Assembly (NCBI GenBank): GCA_035235625.1
Contig: CP141141.1
Location: forward strand, 43,113,719 to 43,177,718
Source of the DNA: Saururus chinensis
Taxonomy: Eukaryota > Streptophyta > Magnoliopsida > Piperales > Saururaceae
Length of the DNA: 64,000 bases
Direction: 5' to 3'
Part shown: positions 47,101 to 59,222 of the stretch, piece after piece
Layout: each line of letters begins with the position of its first letter
How positions within the stretch are numbered: position 1 is the stretch's first letter
Translations under genes and position numbers: made by a program
Notes under the pieces: model-generated
The model's database searches: none
Seen by the model: the letters and a program-made list of their open reading frames with translations, nothing else
Told to the model about the DNA's origin: nothing

Positions 47101-48236
47101 GTTATGTTAGTTAGTCGTCTTCAACCTTCAGCTGGGAGCGGGATTTCCAGAAACTTCGTGGTAGCTTGGAGCAGATTAATCGGACCATTTGTCCCAGCTG
47201 GAATCCACGTCAGATGTCTAAAGTAGTATAAATAGTTTGATTGTATCTGAGATGAGGGGATTCCGAAATTACTGAAAGTGTTGAAGCTCTGTAAAAGTTC
47301 TCTGCGAAGAACTTGGAGATCAGCTGTTGTTGATTTGTTGAATCATTGAGGTTTGAGTTTAATTCCTCGTGATTGATGTATTTCCGTTAGTTGTATTTGA
47401 TTTTTCTGAAGATAGTGAAGAGTTTATCTCCCAAAATCTGCTTGTTTGAATTGATCCGACATTTCCGGATCTGGTTTACTGTTTTCTGTGAATGGCTCTA
47501 TCAGGTCGGCTGGCCAATGTCCGCCGGTAGATCATCGGTCACCCCACAGAAATACGAAATTACAAGAACCTTATGGCTTATACTGTTCAACCAAATTACA
47601 GAAGAGTGATTTCTTTGATTACTGTTCCAAAATTACAAACACCGAATTGCATAAATTTAATTACATTAAAATTTATTTAATAAATTCTTTGTTAATCTAC
47701 ACTTGAAAACAACGGCAATGAGCCTACCTTAATAGCGGATTTGTTGTTGATCCACCGTCGGAGCCTCGCTGGAGCTTTGCCGTTCACCTCCTTCTCCCCT
47801 CCCATCGGGCAAAAGACCCTCTTATAATAGTCCTAATTAGCCTTTTATAAACCTGGGGATTAGGGTTCCTAATCCCCCTAGAATTTTTATCAATTCTTCT
47901 TACTTAGAGACCCTAATTATGCCTCCTAAAACTAATTTTGGAACTCTAATTAACCGGGCCCGCAAGACAACTTAAACGGGCCAAAAACACATCTAAATCG
48001 GGTAAATGGGCCTTATATAATATATTTAACTTCGAATAGTTGTATCTCCTTCATCCGAACCACGATTCGTGTGTTCTTGGTGGCGTTTTGAAGCTCTGAC
48101 TGTCTACTTTCTAATAAAATTAGTTTCAGCCACAAATTTTATCTAGAAAGGAGGTTCTCTTAAGAAGGTTAAAGGGTCAAACATCCTTTTTCCATGTATT
48201 TAATTTTTGAAAGCTAGGAAAATTCGGGATATTACA
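44117..48236 (-). mobile_element. 4.1-kb solo-LTR-like insertion (Ty3/gypsy type)
   Basis: The plus strand reads GTACT|TGTCACGACCCGG .. CGGGATATTACA|GTACT, a perfect 5-bp target duplication (44112-44116 and 48237-48241) around TG..CA termini. The ends form an imperfect inverted repeat (TGTCACGACCCGGATTTTC and, from the right, TGTAATATCCCGAATTTTC). Read on the minus strand, a TATAAAAGG box lies about 390 bases from the start, and a GC-rich block (46320-46850) follows further in. No gag/pol frame, primer-binding site or second LTR was seen, so a solo LTR of a large-LTR chromovirus-like element is the best reading. Orientation is inferred. Confidence 0.7.
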
Positions 48237-50496
48237 GTACTTGTGTTGGACGGGCAAAGACCTTGGTGAAAGAAGGAGATAGGTTGTTGCCAGTAGGGCT
48301 ACCAATGGAATGATACGGTTATGGTATAACCTATTCCATTACCATAACTATTTCCCAAATCTTTATCCATAACTGTTCTATTAAATAAACGGTATAGGTA
48401 CTTCCATAGTCATTCCTTCCACTAATAATTGGTCAGTTAATTGAATAACCATTATCCATTATATTTTTTAAATGTGCTCAAAAAGGCTAAAATAAATATG
48501 TTTTATTTACTTAATTAGATATTATTAAGGTAAAAAACTAACATAATTACTACTATTATTTATAGTTGTTGCAAATAAATTGTAATGATTAAACATAAAA
48601 CGTAAATGGATACATATATTAGGCATATACGCATAATAAAACTACTTATTTTCTAATAATTATTTCCTATCATATGAGTCCAGCTCTAAGACATATCTCA
48701 AGTGTGAGACCACAAGTAGTGATGCACATAATCTATTAGTGTCTCTTTGAAATAATGTTTTAAAACCTAGTCAGGACCCTAACCCAGATTAGTGGCTGGG
48801 CTGGGTCAACCAAGGTTGATTGGACGATGACATCATCACATAAAAAAAAAAGGAGTCCCCCCATGTTTTAGAATTTTTTTTAATTAAACCTATTCAAAGT
48901 TTCACTTAAACTTGGTTGGTCATTCAAAACTTGTTGATTCCAACCTATTTCAATAACTTAATCATTCCAAATTTTGCAATTTCATATACAAATATGATTT
49001 GTCACATAATCAAAATTCCAACCAATATATACCAAATCTCGTAATAAACTACCTACGCCACTCATTCAAAGTTAAGCCAGCCAACACTCAAACCAAACTA
49101 GTTCGTGATGGGCCAAACAAGAATTTGGTTTTATTAGCCTAAGTTCAAGCTTTAATTTGAGCTAACTTGAGTCTAACCTCGAGTAGAATAGAGTTGACTC
49201 AAAATCCTACACTAAACCCACCAATCTTTTCCTTGCACAAACTGTAATGTCTCTGATTTTTCTACGATTTTCTTGATATTTTTATGGTCATTTTCTGTAG
49301 GAAAATGTGACGATTTGGCGTATTCGTATTTGTATATTTTTTCCCATATTTATACACGTAGGTCAGGTGTGGGGCTTAGTCGCAGGCCGTAGTGTAAGAT
49401 CCTTGATCTCAAACCGGTTTTCATTTCATTTTAATTATTGGTTATCGTGTGGTTAACACGTTTTCTTATTTTTTCAGTGGTTTCAAAAATAAATGGTGTT
49501 CCTTATGGTTTTAATAAAAATAAATTTTATAATTATTGATTTTAAGTGATTTTAGGTCAAATATGAATTTTTGGAATTTTTCTGATTTTTCATTAATTTT
49601 CTAAAAATTAGGGTTTGGCGGGACCCCTTGTGGGCCCCACCGTCGAAATTTGGGTTTTTGGACCAAACTAACCCATACATTAACACAAGACTTTATAAAA
49701 AATTTTATAATTTTCCCTGGTTTAATTAGTGCTCAAATAGTCAAAATACCTATTTTTAGCTTATTTTTCTATTCATACCCCACTAATTACCCATATACAC
49801 CCCAAACCCTACTATAAATAGAATGACCTAAGCTATTTCCATTTTGGGAATAGGCTGGGAAAGGGAGGTTAGGCCTAATTCCCAATTAGGCCAGGATTAG
49901 AAGGAGTTTAAGGTATGCTTTTTAATTAAGCCCTAAAACCTAGATTTTCTCGTAATCCATTCTAGATCTATCATTTCTCCTTTATTTTGATTCATTTTTA
50001 AACATCAAAACTACTGATTTGCATATTTACTTCAAACCTTGGATCTAAAAATCCGTTTTTTATATTTAACAAGCCACAGATCTATGTTTTTCATTAAGGT
50101 TTTTTATGTTAAATCGGTTTTAATGGAGTTTAATTTAAACTCTTATGTCTTTGTAAGGTTTTAAAGAAGGGTGACCATCAAATCCAAGCCTAATCAAGGG
50201 ATAAGGTAATGGACTTTCGAAATTTCAGTCTTCCTATGGTAAAAATCTCGATTTTGTGGTTTATTTGGAGTTGATTTACTTTATTTAGTGCTTTAATGGC
50301 AAGATTAGTAAATGATAATCTTTAATCCTGATTTCTTAGGGTTTTATCTTGTTATGATGTAGATTAGCTTTCTGGAAGTTATGGTGGAATTTTAATGACA
50401 TTTAGGTTGTTAGATGGAGATTTTAAGATTTATCAATGGAGTTTCGGTTTGAAAAATTGAAAAGAAGAAGATGACCAAAACTGCTTTATTGGCGTT

Positions 50497-50665
50497 AGAA
50501 CGGCCCTGCAGGGCGTTCAAACGACAACACTACAGTTTTGACATACTTCATGTGTAGCCGATCGAACGGCTCTGCAGGGCGTTCGAACGACAATACTACA
50601 ATTTTAACATTTTTCTTATTTAGCTGATCGAACGGCTCTGCATGGCGTTTGAACGGCTACACTGC
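50497..50665 (+). repeat. 66-bp tandem repeat with palindromic core, three copies
   Basis: The core CGAACGGCTCTGCAGGGCGT, flanked by TTCG, occurs three times with a 66-bp period (core CGGC at 50501, 50567, 50633). GCCCTGCAGGGC in copy 1 is a perfect palindrome; CGAACG/CGTTCG arms in copy 2 extend it. It stands out as GC-rich in an AT-rich setting. Confidence 0.9.
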
Positions 50666-51589
50666 AGAATTTAATAATTTTATGTATGTTGCTTATTTCG
50701 ACATATCTACTTCAAAATATTATTTTTATGTTTATGTGGAGTGCATACTAATGATGTTTAGAAGTTGTGGTATATATTTAAAGTTATGTAAAATGGCTTG
50801 TAGTTGGATATCATTGTTGGAATTGCTATCTTGAAGTTATGAGTGGTGGATTCTCTATGATTAAACATATTTTCGGTAGAGCTACAACATACTAATGGAC
50901 TGATATGTCATGATAGGATGTGGTTAAATGATGCGTAAATGTTAGTGTATGTTTTGACTCAAATATGAAGTGAATGATCTTATATATGTTTAGCTTGTGG
51001 TTAGGCTTTGACTTGAGTTATGATTTTAATGGTTCTTCTCCTATGATTTTCGCTGAAATTCAAGATTAGATGTTAATGCATATGTGTAGTATGATGGTGA
51101 GTCAATTCCAAGCATGTTGATATACATTGAGTGAAGTGCTTCTACTATGTACACACACACGTGTGGGGTTTAATGATGAGGATGAGGTTTGTTATTATGA
51201 TTATGAATGATGAATGAAGGGCTGATGAGAGCACTTATCATGAATTAGGATTCATGTATGCCTTGCCCACGTATGTACCATGTTGCATGCATCATGAAAA
51301 TGGATTTCCAATTGAGGCTTTATCGAGTTTGATCGATTGGATGCAATGTGGTGAAATTGCGTGCCAGATTAATTGGTCATTGACTTAATCGAAACTTGAT
51401 TGGTCCGAAGGAACATGTTTTGATTTGAGTTCCTTTGTGGAACATGTGCACTCTACGAGTTGAGTCGAGTCAAAATTAGATTATATGAGGACGAGTCGTA
51501 TACTTGTTGCGGTTGAGATTTATTTATTGAGAATAGTCACATCTGGACATTGAGCACCCATAGTGGTATGCCTTCGTGCACTGGCTACC

Positions 51590-52195
51590 ACGTGTTATAG
51601 GTTCCCTATGCGGGAATTTGGACTCTCCCCACCGCAGAGATGTCCTTAGCGAACACCCTGCTCTAGGTTCCCTACATGGAATTTGGACGTTCTTGGCCAG
51701 AATTGTCTTTAGCGAGCAGACCTGCTCTAGGTTCCCTTTGGGGAATTTGGATTACCCGTGTGGATTATCCTTAGCGAGGAGAGGGGCTGACTACCCCTAC
51801 ATCTTGGTTTCTCTTATGGAATTCGGACTGTGTCCTAAGCGGGCAATGCCCCAGGTTTCCAGTTAGGAAATTTAGACCACGTCCAGCCTTGCGACAATGA
51901 TTGTGTTTACTTCTTGATGGAGACATTCTTTATATGATGTTGATGCATGATTTGAAATGTATGTAAGAGATACATCTCATGCAGATTTATATGATTGTGT
52001 AACATGTAATTGGACACGTTTGTCGTGCAACATGGATGAGATATGTTATGAATGCCTGATTTGGAGATTGGGATTGAGACATTATATGATGTTGTTGCAT
52101 GATCTGAAATGTATGTTAGAGATACATCTCATGCAAGTTTATATGATGTTGATGCATAATCTGAATGTATGTTAGAGATACATCTCATGCAGGTT
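51590..52195 (+). repeat. Two adjacent tandem arrays in the LTR-class element
   Basis: The first array has five diverged copies of AGGTTCCCTATGCGGGAATT (51598, 51665, 51730, 51806, 51852), each followed by TTAGCGAGCA-like words. The second (51930-52195) has about three copies of GATGCATGATTTGAAATGTA followed by TGTAAGAGATACATCTCATG. Confidence 0.8.
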
Positions 52196-54526
52196 TATAA
52201 TGTGTTGAATTACCTATGTGATTTAGACACTATGATGCAGGTTTTGGTGATGTGTATGTGTGATCAGAAAATGATACATCTTGTCAATCTTTGATCTGAA
52301 TGGTTATATTACTATGCCATCGTGTTTACGATGATGATAGTTATATTAAAAACCATTGCTGAGTTTGTTAAACTCACCCCTCTTTCTTGTGCTTTTGCTT
52401 TGGGGCCGTGTGGCATGACACGTAGATGGACATGATCTCCTCTATGAGGAAAGGTCGAAGACGACTTGGGAGTGATCGTGAAGACCCCTTATGTGACTTG
52501 TTTCCTTGTTTATGCTTTTATTATTATAACCTTTGTGTGTAGTTTTTTTTTTGTTTATGCTACATTATATATTTGTGTTGCTTAAGACCTATTTTGGAGC
52601 CTAGAGTGGGCTATGAATTAACTTAGCATGTGGGTTTGAGATTTTTGTTTACCTTAGAGTTAAAACAACTCTTTCAATTCTAGTTATTTACTCTTGCTCA
52701 GAGTGGTGCGTGTACTCTGTAATTTTGTTATATCTCCCGTGATTAGGGCATAAGTCTTCCTCTAAACCTTCTTTCAATTCTCTTTGTCGCCCCCGTGCGC
52801 TTGACCGGCCCTTGGACTGGGTTCGGCTCTGGTCGGGCGGTGTTGGGGCGTGACATGTAGGCTTTGCCACACACTTTCGGGGTGAATTTTGGAGGTATAA
52901 CGTGTAACCAGGAGGTTAATGCACATTAGGGACATGGATGGAAAAATTAAAAAGAGTGAATAGTAATTCATGGCTTAAAAAGCCGAGTCCAGTAAGTTTC
53001 TTTTCGAACGTTTCGAATGTCTAGAGAGTTGGAGAGGAAGCCCGAGCCCATTTCCAGTCGCTCCGTTCTCCCTCATCCATCGTCAGATTCCATCGGTTCT
53101 TGTCAGGATTCTCTTTGCCTCACCGACATGAGTCAGTAGGTACCGGCTATGACCGCCACTGTAGCCTCTTCGCTCCTCCACGAGGTACCGAACTTTTCTT
53201 CAGGTTTTTTCTCCTTCAAATCCCGTTTTTGAGCTATGGGGGTGCGATTTTGATGTTGTTTGCGGCTGCCCTCAACTAGACTTATGTTTGTTTGGCCACT
53301 AAGAACCTATAGGCGCTGGCTACAGCCGCCGCCATGCTTTCTTTGCTATGCGGTGAGCTACCGGCACTTTGGTCGGGTTTTATTCCTATTTTCATCTCAC
53401 TGTCAATGGGATTTTTTTTGAGACGCCAGTGTTTCCAGTCATTGTCTGGCCATCGGACGGACTTCGGTCGGACCCGTCCAGCCTACCTCGACCCAATGTC
53501 GGTTGTGGGTTGCCATTTCCGACCCCGGCTCGCCCCTATTGTTTTGCTTCGCCTGGTTAGACGCTTTGGGTGAATCTCGGGTCGTGGCCATCGACGAGCC
53601 GTGGGCCATTTGGCCATCTTGGGCTCTGCCCCGGCTCGGCGACAGTGAGGGCCGCTTACCCTTACCCTATACCGTGCGAGATGTATAGCTGCCCGCACCA
53701 TGGTCTTGGTTGTGGGTGGCTATTGGCGATGTCGCCGCTTCGATCGACCACCAATTCCTGGCCCTAGCTCAGTTGCCCTTTTGTGGGCCTTGGGCCGCCA
53801 CTGTTTGAGCCATCTCCCCCTAGAGTGGCCCTTCTTGGCCGCGTGTGCATATGGCCACGCGTGCGTTTCTGGGTATAGGCACCGTTTTTGCGCCGCCTGA
53901 CCATCGGATGACTCCGTCACCATTTGAGTTGACCACCAGAGCTGTCCACCACCTCTCCTCTGTCTGCAAGCATCGCCCCATGCCCTCCGCCCTTATGTAG
54001 GCCTTTGTTGAAACAAAATCACCGCCATTGGGTGCTGTCCACGGTCGATTTCAATGTCTTGTGGCCGACAAAGTACTTCTCAACAGCCGGCCAACCTTTA
54101 GTGAGTGCACCGCTACTTCAAGTCGTACCCGCCACTTGTTGGCATGACCTTTCTCCCAGCCGCCCCTAGTGTGCCGCCGTTGATCACGGATTTTGCTGCA
54201 TTGACCTGTATCACCCCATTTGGTCGTGAGTCTTTCGATGCTTCCTAAAACCCTTGGGACAACAGTTCTCTCTAATTGGCAATGCTTTTGGCCGCCAACT
54301 CCGCCACTGTCGTGCGCGCGTCATCAAATGTCATGATTACGAGGTAGGGGAGCTTTGAACTCGTAATTTCATGATAGCATGCTTTGATTGAGTAGCAACA
54401 CGCTAGGATTATATGATTCCATGCTTTGGATGTTAAATCATGATCCACTTGCATGATGTAAGATGGTGAATTATGCCATGTTAAAATGCATATGACATGC
54501 ATGTGGGCGGTATGCATGTTTGAAGT

Positions 54527-54900
54527 ATGTTGATTGAGTATGTGCTAGCTAGCGTGTTTCTTGGTAAGCTTCATATGTTGATTGAGTATGTGCTAGTGAT
54601 GGCTAGCGTGTTTGTAGTTAAGCTTCGTAAGTGGATTATGCATGTGCTAGTGATGGCTAGTGTGTACGTTTGTAGGCTATGTATGCGGATTATTCATGTG
54701 CTAGTAATGGCTAGCGTGTATGTTTGTAAGCTACGTATGTGGAATATCTATGTGCTAGTGATGGCTAGCGTATATGTTTGTAAGTTACGTATGTGGAATC
54801 TGTATGTGCTAGTGATGGCTAGCGTGTATGTTGTAAGCTATGTGCATGGATGCGTATGTATGTGCTAGTGATGGCTAGTAAGCATGTTTGTAAGCTATGT
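54527..54900 (+). repeat. 54-bp tandem repeat, six to seven copies
   Basis: GTGCTAGTGATGGCTAGCGT starts at 54590, 54644, 54698, 54752, 54806 and 54862 (period 54, last 56). The multiple-of-three period keeps one plus frame open for 113 codons as an 18-residue repeat (YVLVMASVYVCKLRMWN type). This is an effect of the period, not evidence for a protein. Confidence 0.9.
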
Positions 54901-55788
54901 ATGTATGAAAGTATGTGTATGTTATACGTATGTGTAATAGACATACGTATGTATGATGGCTATTTGCCTATGCTATGGATATGTGTAGGTGTATGTGGGC
55001 AGAAGTATGGGTGATGGACAGTAAGAGGTGATAGAGGTTTTGTCTGGATGTGAATGTGGATATGTACGCTTATGACGGAAGACAAAGGATGTAAGTTGGC
55101 AGGCGAGGATTGGAGTGGATCGGATTGGTTCAGTTTGGATCAAAGCGTATGTTGGGGGACTGTTAGACAGTAAGAATGTGCATAATTATATAAGCACAAC
55201 ATACATATTATGAAGTGAAAAGTAAGCATAATAAGTGAGGTATAAGTAAGAGGGTGATAACTGGGTTTGACTCTGAGGAGCTTAGTTTGATGACGTTTGT
55301 GTAAGATGTTTTGGCCATAAGGTGGATGACAGAGTATGTAAGACCGTAAGGATTTGTGTATGGTGAGTTTGATCATGATATGGATGGGTTAAGGAAGTCT
55401 GCTGCCTTGACGAACTAGGGTTTCAGATCGGGCTCAGCTTCGGTTTGATCAGTGGAGAATGATATATTTGTGTGCTTGTGTGGCATAATTGTACCGCATA
55501 ATTTACTTAATTTAAACTTGAATTATAAGCATAAGTAATGATATCGTTGTGAGTTTGAGACCTGAGGGTTTGACGGATTAAGTTCCGTGTTTGAGCTAGT
55601 CGATAATGAGTCGGCTGAGCATTTCTCATGTCTTGCCATGGTGTTTATCCTGTGGGATGTTGTCCATGTGTTATATAGAGCACTAGACATCTGATGCTCT
55701 GTTGAGAGTGATATATGTTTTTGTTTTGGTCTGTGTGCTGTATAAGCCTAGACGTTTGATACTCTATTGAGATTGCTGTATGATTTCT

Positions 55789-56470
55789 GCCCAAGAGTGG
55801 CACTGTATGATTCCGCCTAAGAGTGGCACTGTATGATTTTTTCCAAAGAGTAGCATTGTATAATTTCTGCCCAAGAGTGGCATTGACACTATAAGACCCA
55901 TTATGGTGGGCAATTGTATGACCCCTTATGTGTGGGTGTTTATGTTTGTGTGCTCAGGTAAGTAGTATCATGGACATGCTCTTACCTGTTTGATCTTGTG
56001 CCCCATGAGCATTAGTGTGTCTTTCCTTCGGAAAAGTCCATGACATCTAATCACTCCCCGGAGGTTAAGGTGATGCCCCAGTGACATTCTTTTCCTTTTC
56101 GATGCTGAAGCTTATTAGTTGTAATGAGCTTCAATGGTCGATAATATGAGCACGACTGTAAGAGTATGAGTATGTGTACGACTATAAGAGTATGATTATG
56201 AGCATGACTGTAAGAGTATGAGTATGTGTATGATTGTGAGAGTATGAGTAAGACTGTAAGAATATGTTTCTGAGTAAGACAGTAAGTGTAAGATCGTACG
56301 AGTAAGTGTAAGATGTACGAGTAAGGTAGTACGAGTAAGTGTAAGATGTATGAGTAAGGTCGTACGAGTAAGTGTAAGATGTACGAGTAAGTATATGATT
56401 GTACAAGTAAGGTTGTATAAGTATGTATAAGTTGTATGAGTATGCGTATGATGGTATGAGTAAGTTTGTA
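55789..56470 (+). repeat. Short-period arrays in the LTR-class element
   Basis: CCCAAGAGTGGCACTGTATG occurs about four times at 55789-55890. Further on, GTAAGAGTATGAGTATG-type words (56150-56280) pass into a 41-bp unit GTACGAGTAAGTGTAAGATG (56287-56460). The minus strand stays open for 220 codons here because of the composition. Confidence 0.75.
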
Positions 56471-58013
56471 AGACCCTAGATACGGGTGTTTGTGTAAGTT
56501 TAATTTGATGGTATGATTTTGGCAAGAGGGTGCATTTGGTATGATTTTGGCACGATGGTGCATTTGGTATGACTGTATGCGTATGTGAATGATTATGATA
56601 TGCCTGTTTGCTTCATGTTGAGTTGCATGAACGCATTTATGTATGGATTTACTGAGTTCACTGTTTAGAACTCCCCTACTGGGTATTTTCCTACTGAGTA
56701 TGAAAATACTCATTACCCTACTTTTTAGCCCCGATGTTCGGGAGGCTTTTGCAGGTTTGTGACAGAGAGCTCCTGGAGATGGATGCTTATTTCCACGGTG
56801 GATTGATTCCCTTGGACTTAGGTATATCTTTGACTTACTATGAGTATTATTTGTGCCACGATCTAATGTATTGGGTGAGACAAGAATTAAGATGTTTATG
56901 TGTTCTGGACTTTTAGTTTGGATTTGACTGTGGACTGTTATGGGACTTGCATTCAGGAATGTCTGGGAGATATTTGTATTTAAAGTCTATGATCATAACA
57001 ATTTATTCGTACGGTTATTTTCGAGTAGCGTCTAAGGATATTTGCTTTGGCCGTACGATGTTTAATCAAATGAGTAAAAATTTGTATGGGAAAAACCGAT
57101 GTGTGATGTTTTAAATTATAAAACTGTTTTTATAGGTTTTGTATTCGTCATTTTTCCCGATTTATAGCAGTTATATTACAAAAAAAATTTGTGAATTTTG
57201 AGGAAAATGTATGAAAAATCTCGGGTGTTACACAAACAAACACCCTATAAGTTTAATTATCTAAAACAAAAAAAAAACCCATGTGTTTGAGTTATCAAAA
57301 TAGAATCTAAATTAACATGAGAGTTGCAAAAATATTTTGTACAAAGTTTCTATTTAACTAGTTAAAATTTTAGCACGTATGATTAATGATGAACCGTGAT
57401 TTAATAAGACAAAACAACCAAATAGGAAACATCGAAGCGAAGTGAGTTTAAGAGAATATAAAATATAAATTACAAATAAATATTTTTTTTATAAAAAAAT
57501 TAGTTAGATATGAAATGCTAGAAAAAGTAAATCATCTTCCAAGTAGCAGCTTGTAACAATTATAATGAATGGTTGTAAGTAGTTAAATTAATTTCAATAA
57601 ATATTTGGTATATGAATGATATCTTTCTTTGAGTAAATCACTGTGGTAAATCATGACATAAAAATTATTGTAAAAGACTATAAGCCAATCTTTTTTTAAA
57701 TTAAACCACTTAAGATTATTAATAAGTATATATATGTATAATTTTTAAATATGACAAATAGGTAACGGATAAATGGGTATGGAAAAACTTTATCCATTAC
57801 TTTCTATTTAGATAGCGGCGGGATAAAATTATCCTCTTATTTACCCATCAAATAAATTTAATCATACCATTTAACTTCTTAACAATATGGTACAAACGAT
57901 AGAATAGTAAAACATGTACCATTGGCAACCCTAGCTACTGGTTACGCTAGGTAGTCAGGTCATTACATATACGAATGCTAGACTTAACTTTGTATCCGTG
58001 ACAACTACCATTA

Positions 58014-58954
58014 TGCACTCAATCACAATTGTGATATTAAAACTTATTTTTATTTTAATTTTGTAGGGTTTAATTTTGGTTCTGTCCAACAAAAACTCAT
58101 GTGAGAGTTTTTGTTAAGTATATTGGTATGTAAATATCATTTTCATTTATTTTCTATTTTGGGGGATACTGAGCATAAGTTGGGAAAGGGTAATAGACTT
58201 GTTCTAACTCAAAACACTCTTCTTACAATGGATGACCCATAAATAATGCTAAACTAAACTAACTAGTATACTGAGAGATCTCCTAATAAGAATTCAATTG
58301 TGAAGTCCTTAACAAAATCTACTTAAAATTCAGCAATGGAACTTCTGACTACTTGAAATAGGCATAAACGCTAGCACACTTTCTGGTTTTAGTTTTCTAA
58401 GATATGTCTTCAATTAGACTGCTAGAAATCCTAGCAATTGACTCATTATAGTTGCTCAAGTAGAAAAATTCCAGCAAGTATAACTAATAGGATAAGGAGT
58501 CGGTCACTATTGTTTTATCCACCCCACATCATGCCCCCCACCCCATCTCTCCTCTATACAATCAATAGATATTCACATAAATAGTGGACACGATGAATAG
58601 TTTGCTACCCCATATTTTAGCCAGCCTACCCCATTTATATACACAAGGTAGATAACTACCACTATGTTAAAAGTAGGTTGGCTAAAACAAGTGGGAGACT
58701 TTTCACGTGGCACTCACCTTATTACGTTTTGGCGCGCATAGGATGAAAGCCCGCCCTCCCGAGTCTCGCTCCTCCTGTGAAATCTGAGAGGCTTCTCATC
58801 TGCGAGGTCCCTCACTCCCTGCCGTGACCTCTCCAATCCGTCGTCCTCCCGCCTCTCCAGCCCGTCCTCCTTCCGCCGTCAGTCCCCCAGCCGTCGCCAG
58901 AAGACCCATTTGCCAGCCCATTTTTAGGGTTCCGGACGACTGCTAGAAAAGTTT
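58014..58954. other. Spacer with a small hairpin
   Basis: No gene is supported. TTTTAGCCAGCCTAC (58614-58628) and GTAGGTTGGCTAAAA (58673-58687) form a 15-bp stem with one mismatch around a 44-base loop, possibly MITE ends. From 58740 on the sequence is C/T-rich like a leader exon. Confidence 0.4.
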
Positions 58955-59222
58955 GCCACCACCCTCTCTAGTCCGCGGCAGTCGACCTTCTCAATCTCAC
59001 CCTCTCGACCTCTTCAGGCAGCCGATTTCCCCTCTCCTCCAGCTTCTCTCTTCCCCGGAATCAATGGCGAAGTTCCGAGACAAACTGCTTCCGTTAGAAA
59101 CGTTCGCCACCACTCCTTTTAGTCCGACTACAGTCTTTCTCCCCGACCTTCTCAATCTCTTCCTGACTTCTTCAGGCAGCCGATTTCCCCTCTCCTCCAA
59201 CCTATCTCTTTCCCGGAATCAA
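58955..59222 (+). repeat. 151-bp local duplication, C/T-rich
   Basis: 58955-59065 recurs at 59106-59222 (offset 151-157). Shared blocks are CCGACCTTCTCAATCTC, CTTCAGGCAGCCGATTTCCC and CCCGGAATCAAT. One plus frame of 99 codons runs through both (from ATG 58953), but I do not recognise a protein; it may be a leader region. Confidence 0.7.

Larger units (their letters stand above)
49243..57232 (+). mobile_element. About 8-kb LTR-class element inside the hAT
   Basis: CAAAC|TGTAATGTCTCTG .. CTCGGGTGTTACA|CAAAC, with a perfect 5-bp target duplication (49238-49242 and 57233-57237). Ends are TG..CA and imperfectly inverted. A TATAAATAG box lies at 49812. No gag/pol, primer-binding site or clear pair of LTRs was found. 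A possible internal LTR end, GGGGCGTGACA, occurs at 52847-52857, so the element may be a 5' LTR plus a different remnant, or one very large solo LTR. The block 53000-54300 is GC-rich; long tandem arrays lie at 50497-50665, 51590-51880, 51930-52195, 54527-54900 and 55789-56470. Confidence 0.7.
48294..57933. mobile_element. hAT element split by a nested LTR element
   Basis: Termini are TAGGGCTACCAATGG and, read inward from the right, TAGGGTTGCCAATGG (13 of 15 identical). The flanking 8-mers are GTTGCCAG (48286-48293) and GCTACTGG (57934-57941). They agree at 4 of 8 sites and every difference is a transition, as in an old, methylated, deaminated target duplication. Subtracting the nested element (49243-57232) leaves about 1.6 kb without a transposase. 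Its left interior matches 7425-7971. Confidence 0.75.
43106..58013 (+). mobile_element. LTR-like unit B, interrupted by nested elements
   Basis: Unit B starts CCTACTATTAGACCCTAGTAG and has a TATA-like box CCTATAAAAGGGGTG (43751). The solo LTR (44117-48236) and then the hAT (48294-57933) interrupt it. It resumes at CTGGTTACGCTAGG and ends TTTGTATCCGTGACAACTAC, matching the end of unit A. Removing the two insertions and their target duplications leaves a unit of about 1.1 kb. Confidence 0.6.

Noticed and set aside
53334-53923. Cluster of overlapping frames on both strands
   Set aside because: GC-rich part of the LTR-class element; frames overlap in all phases and none looks like gag, pol or a captured gene.
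56051-56713. 220-codon minus-strand frame
   Set aside because: Tyr/Thr/Leu/His-rich translation of short-period arrays; low complexity.
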